Shown here piece after piece: positions 51,069 to 58,963 of a stretch of 64,000 nucleotides of DNA (position 1 is the first letter of the stretch; the number at the start of each line of letters is the position of its first letter). The stretch lies in the NCBI RefSeq assembly GCF_021729865.1, contig NZ_CP063400.1:4836001-4900000 (forward strand), in the 5' to 3' direction. The notes beneath the pieces are model-generated. The model made no database searches and was not told the DNA's origin. It saw only the letters and a list, made by a program, of their open reading frames with translations. Position numbers and translations under genes: made by a program. Origin of the DNA: Hydrogenophaga sp. SL48. GTDB taxonomy: Bacteria > Pseudomonadota > Gammaproteobacteria > Burkholderiales > Burkholderiaceae_C.

Positions 51069-51578
51069 ATGTCCGCCCACGACCGCATGACCGACCCGCA
51101 GGGGCAGAACGACCTGCTGCTCTACCGGCTCTACCGCATCCATGCCACTGCCGGCCCGCTGGTGGTGCGCATGTGCGAGCGCGACTACGGCATCACTCGG
51201 CGCGAGTGGCGCGTGTTGTCCTGCCTGGCCGATGTGGAGGGCGTGCTGAGTTCCGAGCTGGCCGAGCGGGCCTTGCTCGACCGCGCGCGCACCTCGCGCA
51301 CGCTCACGCGCCTGGTCGAGAAAAAGCTGGTGCGGCGCGAGCCCAAACCCTCCGACCGGCGCGAGGTGCACGTGTTCCTGACCGACGAGGGGCGGCGGGT
51401 CTACGCCGAGGTGTTCCCGCGCATCGCGGTCATCCAGCGCGAGTTGCTGGCGCCTTTTTCAACCGAGCAACGCGAGCGCCTGAGCGAGCTGATGGACCTG
51501 CTGCTGGCCCAGGCGCGTGCGCTGAACACGGAGGGCGGTTTGCTGCCGCCCCTGGAAGACGCGGGCGACGACGCCTGA
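51069..51578 (+). CDS. MarR-family regulator
   Basis: A 169-residue protein with the winged-helix domain (RREWRVLSCLADVEGVLSSELAERALLDRARTSRTLTRLVEKKLVRREP) and the wing SDRREVHVFLTDEGRR. It is divergent from the Bug/sulfatase genes and is probably their repressor, responding to an aromatic or other organic acid. Two ATGs at 51069 and 51087 are possible, as is a longer form from 51000. A loose dyad near 51015-51037 is the only visible operator candidate. Confidence 0.87.
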   Translation: MSAHDRMTDPQGQNDLLLYRLYRIHATAGPLVVRMCERDYGITRREWRVLSCLADVEGVLSSELAERALLDRARTSRTLTRLVEKKLVRREPKPSDRREVHVFLTDEGRRVYAEVFPRIAVIQRELLAPFSTEQRERLSELMDLLLAQARALNTEGGLLPPLEDAGDDA

Positions 51579-51650
51579 GCGCCGCGCCGGGCCGTTCCCA
51601 AGCCAGCTCGCACCGCAGCCCGAAGGGCGGAGGTACGCCATCCAGTGGAT

Positions 51651-52238
51651 TCAGGGCGTGGCCTTCAAGGCGGCCTCGATCGCCGCCGTCAGCGCCGCGC
51701 TGCCCGGCTCCACCGCGCTCGGGAAGCTGCTCACCGTCTTGCCGTCGCGCGCGACCAGGTACTTGTGGAAGTTCCACTGCGGCCCGGCCTTCGTGGCCTG
51801 GAACAGCTGGGTGTAGAAGGCGTTGCGCTGCGGGCCGACCACGGCGGTTTTGCTGAACATCGGGAACTTCACGCCGTAGGTGTTGAAGCACAGGTCGGCG
51901 ATGGCCTGGGCGTTGCCCGGCTCCTGCGACCCGAAGTCGTTGGCCGGGAAGCCGAGGATCACCAGGCCCCGTTGCGCGTACTTCGCGTGCAGCGCCTCCA
52001 GCCCCTCGTACTGGCGGGTGAAGCCGCAGTAGCTCGCCGTGTTCACCACCAGCAGCACCTTGCCCGCGTACTGGCACAGGTTCTGCGGCGCCTCGTCCTG
52101 CAGGCGGGCAAAACGGTGCGAAAGCAGGGCGGGGCAGGCGGTGGGTGTCTTGGTGGTCTGGGCCGCCGTGGTCAACGGCAGGAGCGCCGTGATCAGACCC
52201 GACAGGGCGATGGCGAAGAGGGTGCGTGGGCGGTTCAT
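51651..52238 (-). CDS. Glutathione peroxidase-family protein, exported
   Basis: The 195-residue protein starts MNRPRTLFAIALSGLITALL, a signal peptide ending about TTAAQ (residue 27), so it is periplasmic. The peroxidatic Cys71 is in NTASYCGFT, and GFPANDFGSQEPG and WNFHKYLV are conserved. Unlike cytosolic bacterial homologues it is directed to the periplasm and has extra cysteines at 35 and 55. It reduces hydroperoxides with thioredoxin-like donors. Confidence 0.88.
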   Translation of the reverse strand: MNRPRTLFAIALSGLITALLPLTTAAQTTKTPTACPALLSHRFARLQDEAPQNLCQYAGKVLLVVNTASYCGFTRQYEGLEALHAKYAQRGLVILGFPANDFGSQEPGNAQAIADLCFNTYGVKFPMFSKTAVVGPQRNAFYTQLFQATKAGPQWNFHKYLVARDGKTVSSFPSAVEPGSAALTAAIEAALKATP

Positions 52239-52350
52239 CGCGCCATTGTGGAGGTGTGGCGTCAACCCTGCGGAGGAAAGGGTGCCGCTTTCTGGAGCGG
52301 GGCGCAGCGCGGTCGGAGCAGGCGCTTTCCCGGCGCGAAATGACCTACCT

Positions 52351-52427
52351 CAGGATGCGGTGGAACCGGCTTCGCCGGGCCACTCGCATCGCCCCCTTGA
52401 GGGGGTCGCGCGCAGCGCGGCGGGGGT
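52351..52427 (+). repeat. Gene-end repeat, copy after the ornithine cyclodeaminase-like gene
   Basis: Reads CAGGATGCGGTGGAACCGGC, TTCGCCGGGCCACTCGCATCG, the CCCCCTTGAGGGGG hairpin and TCGCGCGCAGCGCGGCGGGGG. It ends 5 bases before the stop codon of the minus-strand gene. Confidence 0.87.
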
Positions 52428-52431
52428 GTGT

Positions 52432-53385
52432 CTACCGCTCATGCACCAGGATCGCCGCGGCCAGGTCTTCCAGCGCCGTGCCGACCGACTTGAACACCGT
52501 GCGCTCGGTGTCGTTCTTGCGGCCGGTGGCCACGCCCTTGGACAGCGTGGTCAGCGTGCCGCGCACGTCTTCGGCGCGCAGCGCGCCGTGCTGCATGGGG
52601 ATCAGCAGGTCGCCGCTTTTCTGCAGCGCCTCGTCGGTGTCGAGGAACAGGCGCGCGCCTTCGAAGCAGGCGTCGTCGGCCTCGCGCATCGCGGGCGTGA
52701 AGCTGCCGATCAGGTCGAGGTGCGAGCCCGGCGCGAGCCAGGCACCGCGCACCAGCGCCTCGGTCGAGAGCGTCGCGCAGCTCACGATGTCGGCCTCGCC
52801 GCAGGCCGCCGCGAGCTGGCTGGTGGCGCTGGCGTTGAAGCCCTGGCCGCGCAGCTGATCGGCCAGCGCCTGCGCCTCGCTCTCGCGCCGCGCCCAGACC
52901 GTCACGCGCTCGATGGGCCGCACCGTGCGGTGGGCCTCGGGCAGCAGCCGCGCCACGCGGCCCGCGCCCACCAGCAGCAGGTGGCTGGCGTTGGCCCGTG
53001 CCATGTACGAGGCCGCGAGCGCCGAGGCGGCCGCCGTGCGCCGCGCGGTGACCACGTCACCGTCCATCTGGGCCAGCGGTGCGCCGGTGCGCGCGTCGAA
53101 CAGCATGTAGGTGGCGTGCAAGCCGGGCAGGCCACGCTTGGCGTTGCCGGGCGCGATGTTCACGATCTTCACGCCGTAGTACCGGCCGGCGATCCAGGCC
53201 GGCATGATCAGCGAGGTCATGCGCCGGGCGGCCGGGTCGCCGCCCGCCTCGCCGATGGGGCTGATGAGCTCGTGGACGTGGCGGGGAGGGACTTCGCAGC
53301 CGCCCGCGAAGCGCTCGCGCAGCGCGGGGATCAGTTGGTCAAAAGGCAGGGCGGCCAGGGTGGCATCGGCATCGAAGAAGTGCAT
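52432..53385 (-). CDS. Ornithine cyclodeaminase/mu-crystallin family protein
   Basis: The 317-residue protein has the family blocks VVTARRTAAASALAASYMAR and the Rossmann loop LLLVGAGRVARLLPEAHR, with the substrate region PPRHVHEL. Members include ornithine cyclodeaminase, delta1-pyrroline-2-carboxylate reductase and alanine dehydrogenase; the exact reaction cannot be fixed. The start at 53385 (MHFFDADATLAALP) fits the family. Confidence 0.88.
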   Translation of the reverse strand: MHFFDADATLAALPFDQLIPALRERFAGGCEVPPRHVHELISPIGEAGGDPAARRMTSLIMPAWIAGRYYGVKIVNIAPGNAKRGLPGLHATYMLFDARTGAPLAQMDGDVVTARRTAAASALAASYMARANASHLLLVGAGRVARLLPEAHRTVRPIERVTVWARRESEAQALADQLRGQGFNASATSQLAAACGEADIVSCATLSTEALVRGAWLAPGSHLDLIGSFTPAMREADDACFEGARLFLDTDEALQKSGDLLIPMQHGALRAEDVRGTLTTLSKGVATGRKNDTERTVFKSVGTALEDLAAAILVHER

Positions 53386-53499
53386 CGCCTGATGGTAGCC
53401 GCCTGCCAGACCGCTCACGGTGTTGACGGCGTTGAATGTGTCAGTTTTACATGTCGTCGCAGCGCCCCCTCCCGACGCCATCAACCGGTGCAGCCCAGT

Positions 53500-53590
53500 G
53501 GCACCGCCGGGCCGGCTTTGCCGGACGGCCAGTGCCGTCCCCCTCCCGCCGAAGGCGAGAGAGGGGGGTGACGCGAAGCGGCGCGGGGGG
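53500..53590 (+). repeat. Gene-end repeat, copy after the MipA gene
   Basis: Longest and most divergent full copy: GGCACCGCCGGGCCGGCTTT, a longer C-rich hairpin (CCCCCTCCCGCC ... GAGAGGGGGG) and GACGCGAAGCGGCGCGGGGGG. It ends 15 bases before the MipA stop codon (minus strand). Confidence 0.78.
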
Positions 53591-53605
53591 TGTCTTTCTT
53601 CAGCT

Positions 53606-54388
53606 TCAGAAGCGGTAAACGTAGCCCAGCCGCGCGGCCGACACCCAGCGGCGGTCCACCAGGGGGCTGTCCTGGATGGCCGAGCCCAGCGCGGTGGCAC
53701 TCAGGTCGAGAAACACCGACTGCTGTGGGGCCAGCCGGTGCAGCAGGCGCACGCCGATCTCGGTGCTCACGGCGGCTTTTCCAGCGTAGGCATCGCGTCC
53801 GGTGCGCGCCTCTGAAGCGTTCACGCCGAAGTGGTAGTCCACGTGCTTCCGGTCCTGCCAGACCAGGCCCAGGCGAGGCACGATACCCACCGGCCCCAGG
53901 TGTTTCAAGGTTTCGGCGACCACCTTCAGCTGCTGCCCTTTGCTGTGGCCCGACGCGTCGGCCAGCCACTCGCCCGAGAGCTGCCCGATGCCGTTGCGCC
54001 ACTCGCCCTTCGCACCCAGCCAGACGCTGTTCTTGCGCTCGCCCATGCCCGCCAGAAAGGCCGAGTCCCTCGCCTTGTAGCCGGTGTCGGCGTAGCGCAG
54101 GCGCAGGGCGAGGTTGCTGCTCTCGGCGTCGTGCAGCTTGAGGTCGATCACCGGGCCGAAGACCCGGACCCACGGGTTGTCAAACTGCAGCGCCGGCAGC
54201 ACGCGCAGCTCGCTGCCCACCCCCCGGTAGGGCGACACCTCGGCGCTCAGCAGCAGCCCGGCGCCCCAGGTGGCGGTGGGGGCTTCGGGGGCTGCGGACG
54301 CTGGGGCGGTGCTTTGCGCACAGGCGCCCACGGCGGCAAGGCTCAGGGCCATGGACAGGGCACAGCGGGGCAGGGCGGAGATGGGCAT
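53606..54388 (-). CDS. MipA/OmpV-family outer-membrane protein
   Basis: The 260-residue precursor has a signal peptide (cleavage near ACAQ, about residue 25) and beta-barrel strands ending in a C-terminal aromatic residue (GYVYRF). It matches the MipA/OmpV group (VSPYRGVGSELRVLPALQFDNPWVRVFGP). The gene follows an ABC export operon by 34 bases and may provide its outer-membrane part or a sensor of envelope state. Confidence 0.83.
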   Translation of the reverse strand: MPISALPRCALSMALSLAAVGACAQSTAPASAAPEAPTATWGAGLLLSAEVSPYRGVGSELRVLPALQFDNPWVRVFGPVIDLKLHDAESSNLALRLRYADTGYKARDSAFLAGMGERKNSVWLGAKGEWRNGIGQLSGEWLADASGHSKGQQLKVVAETLKHLGPVGIVPRLGLVWQDRKHVDYHFGVNASEARTGRDAYAGKAAVSTEIGVRLLHRLAPQQSVFLDLSATALGSAIQDSPLVDRRWVSAARLGYVYRF

Positions 54389-54422
54389 GGCGGGCGGCGG
54401 TTCAAGTGGCGAAGCGCCGATG

Positions 54423-54803
54423 CTACGACGGCTGCCGCCACCCCACCGCGGCCACCACCACCCAGAACCCGAGGCGCAGGGCCAGCGCGCCCACCGTGCG
54501 CATCTCGAACGCACCGCCGCCCAGCACATGCACCCCGAAAGCCGCGGCCACCAGCGCGGTGCCCAGCGCCAGCGCCGTCGCGAGCCACAGGCCCCAGCGC
54601 GCACCGCGCCACAGGCCCCACCCGGCCGCCACGTAGGCGAAGCCCGCGAGGAAGTTGAACCACAGCACGTAGCCCACCGTGTGGCCCAGGGCCGCGCGGG
54701 TGGCCGCGTCGCCGAACAGGCCCTGCCAGCCGCTGAACACCGTGAGCGCGCCGAACACCACGGCGATGCCGGCCAGCGTTGTCATGAGACGGGACGTTGT
54801 CAT
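54423..54803 (-). CDS. Small four-helix membrane protein
   Basis: The 126-residue protein has four hydrophobic segments (LAGIAVVFGALTVFSGWQGLF, TVGYVLWFNFLAGFAYVAAGWGLW, WLATALALGTALVAAAFGVHVLGG, ALALRLGFWVVVAAVGW). No family is recognised. It is 14 bases downstream of the ABC ATPase gene and 34 upstream of MipA, so it belongs to the export operon. Confidence 0.75.
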   Translation of the reverse strand: MTTSRLMTTLAGIAVVFGALTVFSGWQGLFGDAATRAALGHTVGYVLWFNFLAGFAYVAAGWGLWRGARWGLWLATALALGTALVAAAFGVHVLGGGAFEMRTVGALALRLGFWVVVAAVGWRQPS

Positions 54804-54817
54804 GGAAGCTCCTTCGC

Positions 54818-55570
54818 TCAAAGGGTTGTGGGGGTGATGGTGTCGTCCAGCGCGCGGCCTTCGCCGGCTTCTTCCACCGTCTGGCCATCGCGGATGTGGT
54901 AGATCCGCTTGAAGGTCGGGATGATCTTTTCGTCGTGCGTCACCACGATGATCGCGGTCTGCGCCTGTTGCGCCATCTGGTTCAGGATGCGCATCACCGC
55001 CAGCGCGCGTTCGCTGTCCAGCGGCGCGGTGGGTTCGTCGGCCAGGATCACCGGCGGCTTGTTCGCCAGCGCCCGCGCAATCGACACGCGCTGCTGCTCG
55101 CCGCCCGAGAGCTGTGAAGGCTCGGCCTTCGCACGGTGCAACACGTCCAGCGCGGTCAGCAACTCCATCGCCCGCTCGCGCGCACCCGCGTTGGGTGTGC
55201 CCGCCAGCATCGGCAGCAGCGCCACGTTGTCGGTCACGTCCAGGAAGGGAATGAGGTAGGGCGCCTGGAACACGAAGCCGATGCGGTCGCGCCGCAGTTC
55301 GCGCAGGTCTTTCACCTTCCAGCCGTTGTCGTAGATCACTTCGTTGCCCAGCGTCATGCGGCCGCTGGTGGGTTCGATGATGGCGCCCAGGCATTTAAGC
55401 AGCGTGCTCTTGCCCGAGCCCGAAGGCCCGACCAGGCCCACCACCTCGCCGGGGGCCACCTGCATGTTCACGTGTTTCAGCGCTTCCACGGCCGTGTCGC
55501 CACTGCCATAGACCTTGCGCAGGCCTTCGATCAGGATGCCGCCCTGGGTGTTGGTGTTCATGGGGGTCAT
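54818..55570 (-). CDS. ABC transporter ATP-binding protein (LolD/MacB type)
   Basis: The 250-residue ATPase has Walker A GPSGSGKST, signature LSGGEQQRVSIARAL, Walker B VILADEPTAPLD and His in VTHDEKII. The group pairs with FtsX-like permeases (LolCDE, MacB, DevA). The start codon overlaps the permease stop in an ATGA; a second ATG three codons later is the alternative. Confidence 0.92.
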   Translation of the reverse strand: MTPMNTNTQGGILIEGLRKVYGSGDTAVEALKHVNMQVAPGEVVGLVGPSGSGKSTLLKCLGAIIEPTSGRMTLGNEVIYDNGWKVKDLRELRRDRIGFVFQAPYLIPFLDVTDNVALLPMLAGTPNAGARERAMELLTALDVLHRAKAEPSQLSGGEQQRVSIARALANKPPVILADEPTAPLDSERALAVMRILNQMAQQAQTAIIVVTHDEKIIPTFKRIYHIRDGQTVEEAGEGRALDDTITPTTL

Positions 55571-56757
55571 CCGATCGCTGCGCCCGGGTCGACCTTGAGC
55601 GCCACACGGATCGCCAGCGTGCTCGCCAGCGCGCACATCAGCAGCGTGGCCACCAGGCCGGCCACCGCGTCGCCCGGCAGCAGCAGCACGTATTTCGGGA
55701 ACGCCGGCCCCCACACCGTGGCCGCCACCTTGCCCACCGCAAAGCCGATCAGGCCCAGGCCCAGCGCCTGCTGCAGGATCATGCCGGCGATGGTGCGGTC
55801 GCGCGTGCCGATGAGCTTCAAGACCGCGATCTCGCGCAGCTTGCCCATGGTCATGGTGTAGATGATGAAGGCCACGATGGCCGCGCTGACGATGGCGAGG
55901 ATCACGAGGAACATGCCGATCTGCTTCGCCGAATTCGCGATCAGTTTCACCACCAGGATGTCTTCCATGCCGTCGCGCGTGTACACGCTCAGGTGCTTCC
56001 AGCGCCGTATCGGTTCGGCCACCTGTTCGGGTGTGAAGCCCGGCGCGATCTGCACCAGCACCGCGTTCACATTGCGGCTGCTGGTCTGCAGGGCCTGCAC
56101 CGCCTCCAGCAGGCCGGGGCTGCCCGGGCGGTTGAAGGCCGGGTTGGCGGCGGTGCGCGCGCGGTCGTTGACGATGGCGTCGTTGTCTTTCAGGAACTGC
56201 GTTTCCTGCGCGTCCTTCATCGGCACGAACAGCATCGGGTCGCCGCCCGACGACACCATGCGCCGCGTCAGCCCGACCACCGTGTAGTGATGGCGGCGGA
56301 TGCGCACCGTGTCGCCCAGCGCAAAGCCGGTTTTCACATCGGCCACCGCTTCGTAATGGTTGCGTGTGATGTGCCGGCCCGCCACCAGGTAACCCGGCGC
56401 GCCGGGCATGCCCGGCTCCATGCCCACCACCATCACGCGCTGGTCCTGCCCGCCCTTCTGCACCTGCATGGTGAGGTAGGCCACGTTGGCCGCCGCGGCC
56501 ACGCCCGGCATGCCGCGCACGCTGCGCACCACGTCGTCCTTGATGCTCGACGATTCGGCGTAAGGCCCCTGCGTGTCTTTCTGCACCACCCACAGGTCGG
56601 CGCGGCTGTTGGCCAGCAGCGCGTGCGCGTCGTCCACCATGCCCCGGTACACGCCCGCCATGGTCAGCGTCACGCCGATCAAGAGCCCCAGGCCCAGCCC
56701 GGTCAGCACGTACTTGCTCCAGCCGTGCAGGATGTCGCGACCTGCGAGGCTGATCAC
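55567..56757 (-). CDS. FtsX-like ABC permease
   Basis: The 396-residue protein has an N-terminal membrane helix, a periplasmic MacB-type domain and three C-terminal helices containing the FtsX fold (MGKLREIAVLKLIGTRDRTI). It works with the ATPase and the HlyD-type protein as a DevBCA-like exporter. It overlaps both neighbours by 4 bases. Confidence 0.92.
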   Translation of the reverse strand: MISLAGRDILHGWSKYVLTGLGLGLLIGVTLTMAGVYRGMVDDAHALLANSRADLWVVQKDTQGPYAESSSIKDDVVRSVRGMPGVAAAANVAYLTMQVQKGGQDQRVMVVGMEPGMPGAPGYLVAGRHITRNHYEAVADVKTGFALGDTVRIRRHHYTVVGLTRRMVSSGGDPMLFVPMKDAQETQFLKDNDAIVNDRARTAANPAFNRPGSPGLLEAVQALQTSSRNVNAVLVQIAPGFTPEQVAEPIRRWKHLSVYTRDGMEDILVVKLIANSAKQIGMFLVILAIVSAAIVAFIIYTMTMGKLREIAVLKLIGTRDRTIAGMILQQALGLGLIGFAVGKVAATVWGPAFPKYVLLLPGDAVAGLVATLLMCALASTLAIRVALKVDPGAAIG

Positions 56758-57962
56758 TTCGCGCCTCCCGCGGGCACCAGTTGCTCCACCACCGCGATGC
56801 GCGCGCCGGGTTTCAGCGCGGTCTGGCTGTACAGCACCACCGTGTCGCCTTCATCCAGGCCGCCGAGGGCCTGCACCGTGCCGTCCAGCCCTTGCACGCC
56901 CAGCGTCACCGGCGCGAATTCCAGCGTGCCGTCCTTCAGCCGCCACACGCCGGTCTGGCCTTCGTGCTGCACCACCGCCGCGTTCGGCAGCAGCAGGCTC
57001 TGTGCCGTGGCCGGCAACTGCAGCGTCACCTCGGCCATTTCGCCCACGGAAGCGCCCAACGAAGCGCCCGCGGGCAGCGCGTCAAACGCCACCATCGCCA
57101 GCCGCTCCTCGGTCACGCTGTCGGCCAGCGGCTCCACGCGCGCCACCTGGCCGGCCAGCGTTTCGCCCGGGCGCGAGCGCAGCGTGATGCGCGCCATCAG
57201 CCCCGGTGCCAGCCCGGCGGACCGGCCCTGGTCCACCCGCAGCTTCACCCACAGGCTGGCCGGGTCCATCAGCCGCAGCACCGCCTGGCCCGCCACCACC
57301 GTGGTGCCGGCCTCGGCCTCGCGCGCGGTCACCACCGCGGCGGCGGGCGCCACCAGCTTGAGGTTGCCACGCTGCTGCGCCAGCGCCGCGCGTTCGGCGC
57401 GCAGGCGGGTGATGTCTTGCGCGCTGCCGCCCAGGTTGGCCTGCGCCGCCGCCACGCCCGCGTTGGCCGAAGCCACCTCTTGCGAGCGCGCCTCCAGCGC
57501 CCCGGCGCTGATGAAGTTCTGCCGCGCCAGGTCTTCATTGCGCTTCAGGTTCGCCGCCGCCAGCGCGCGCCGCGCCTGCGCATCGGCCACCTGCGCGCCC
57601 GACGCCTGCTGCGCGCTCTGCGCGCGGGCGAGCGAGGCGTCCAGTGCCGCCAAGCGCTGGTCCAGGTCCACCGGGTCCATCTCGGCCAGCGCCTGGCCCG
57701 GCAACACCGCCTGGCCCACGTCCACCTTCACGCCCAGCACGCGCCCGGCCACCGTCGGCCCGACCATCCAGCTGCGCTGCGCCTCCACCTGGCCAATGCC
57801 GAAGATGGCCGGGCTCACGCTGCCTTTTTTCACCTCGACCACCTGCACCTTGATGGGCGCCAGCGGCCCGGTGCGCAGCGCCACAAAAGCCAGCGCCGCC
57901 ACCAGCGCGAGCGCCAGGCCACCCAGCAGCAGCCGGCGCGAGGTTTGAGGGTTCATCTTCAT
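56754..57962 (-). CDS. HlyD-type periplasmic adaptor
   Basis: The 402-residue protein has an N-terminal membrane anchor, a lipoyl-like domain (VAGRVLGVKVDVGQAVLPGQALAEMD), a long coiled coil (about 105-200) and beta-barrel domains (ASLWVKLRVDQG). It connects the inner-membrane pump with the outer membrane. It is upstream of FtsX and overlaps the tetR stop by 4 bases. Confidence 0.92.
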   Translation of the reverse strand: MKMNPQTSRRLLLGGLALALVAALAFVALRTGPLAPIKVQVVEVKKGSVSPAIFGIGQVEAQRSWMVGPTVAGRVLGVKVDVGQAVLPGQALAEMDPVDLDQRLAALDASLARAQSAQQASGAQVADAQARRALAAANLKRNEDLARQNFISAGALEARSQEVASANAGVAAAQANLGGSAQDITRLRAERAALAQQRGNLKLVAPAAAVVTAREAEAGTTVVAGQAVLRLMDPASLWVKLRVDQGRSAGLAPGLMARITLRSRPGETLAGQVARVEPLADSVTEERLAMVAFDALPAGASLGASVGEMAEVTLQLPATAQSLLLPNAAVVQHEGQTGVWRLKDGTLEFAPVTLGVQGLDGTVQALGGLDEGDTVVLYSQTALKPGARIAVVEQLVPAGGAK

Positions 57963-58591
57963 GCGGGGCTCTCCTGGGTGCGCCGGGCCCGGGTGGGCGG
58001 CGCGGTGATCGCTTGTTGAAAAAGCTCGAACACGGCGGGCGCCAGCGCGCGCATCGCGCCCACCTGGCCGCTCAGCAGCGACTGCATCACCAGCCCCTGC
58101 ACCGAACCGATGAACAGCACGGCGGCGGCCTTCAGGTCGGTGTCCGGCGCCAGCTGCTCTGCGGTCTGTGCGCGCTCCAGCAGACCGGCCAGCAGCGCGC
58201 GGTAGGCCTGCATCAGCCCGCGCACGCGCGCCTTGAGCGGCGTGTCCTCGGGGTGCTGCAGCTCCTGAAAAATCACCCGCGGCACGCCCGGCTGCTCCAC
58301 CACGAAATCCACGTGCGCCATGAACACGCCGCGCAGCGCCGCCAGCGGCAAGGTCTGCGCGGTGGCCGCCGCGTGCAGGCGGGCCAGCAGGTCCTGGTGC
58401 GCGAAGTCGATCACCGCGAGCCAGATCGCTTCCTTGCTCTCGAAGTGCCGGAACACCGCGCCCTGCGTGATGCCCACCGCTTTCGCCAGGTCGGCCGTGG
58501 TCACGCTGGCCGGGCTGCGCTCGGCGGCCAGTGCCAGGGCTGCGGCCACCAGGGCGGTCTGTCGTGTTTCAGTGGGTTGTTTGTGGGGCAT
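57959..58591 (-). CDS. TetR-family repressor of the export operon
   Basis: The 210-residue protein has an N-terminal helix-turn-helix (SVTTADLAKAVGITQGAVFRHFESKEAIWLAV) and a ligand-binding helical domain. It is the first gene of the operon it presumably represses. ATG 58591 has no ribosome-binding site; the predicted promoter places the transcription start at about the A of this ATG, so the mRNA could be leaderless. Confidence 0.9.
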   Translation of the reverse strand: MPHKQPTETRQTALVAAALALAAERSPASVTTADLAKAVGITQGAVFRHFESKEAIWLAVIDFAHQDLLARLHAAATAQTLPLAALRGVFMAHVDFVVEQPGVPRVIFQELQHPEDTPLKARVRGLMQAYRALLAGLLERAQTAEQLAPDTDLKAAAVLFIGSVQGLVMQSLLSGQVGAMRALAPAVFELFQQAITAPPTRARRTQESPA

Positions 58592-58963
58592 GGTGACAAA
58601 TGTAATTGAGCAATTACTTATATTCAAGCCCGACCCCAGCATCGGACCTTTCGCAGGTGCCTGTCCAGGCACGATGGCGCCGGTGCGCGGGAGACCCTCA
58701 ACGGCGCGCCGCGTCCGCAAGCCAGCCCCCTCCATGCCAGCCCGACCCCTCAATTTCTGGCGTTTCGTGACGAAATGGATGGGATACTGGTTACCGTATC
58801 AGCAGGGCGCAAGGTCCCCGCGCGAGAATCAGGGACAGCCAGCCAGTCAGCCGCCCGCCGGACAAGCGGACGGGCCTTATCCAAGAGAGACAGTCGTTGT
58901 GAATCGGTGCCATGCAGCAGCGCGCTTCGTGCGGGGCCTCGCCCTGGGTGGGGGGGCTCCCCG
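58592..58963. promoter_or_regulatory. Spacer between the tetR operon and the kinase gene
   Basis: 372 bases. The left end carries the tetR promoter/operator. Towards the kinase it contains a perfect 13-bp palindrome TTTCGTGACGAAA (58763-58775) and a GATAC/GTATC dyad (58783-58800). I see no coding sequence that looks real. Confidence 0.5.
58596..58631 (-). promoter_or_regulatory. Promoter with TetR operator in its spacer
   Basis: On the minus strand TTGAAT is followed by 17 bases and TACATT, an acceptable -35/-10 pair. The palindrome GTAATTG-AG-CAATTAC (58602-58617) covers the spacer and part of the -10 box. TACATT ends 7 bases before the tetR ATG. Confidence 0.7.
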
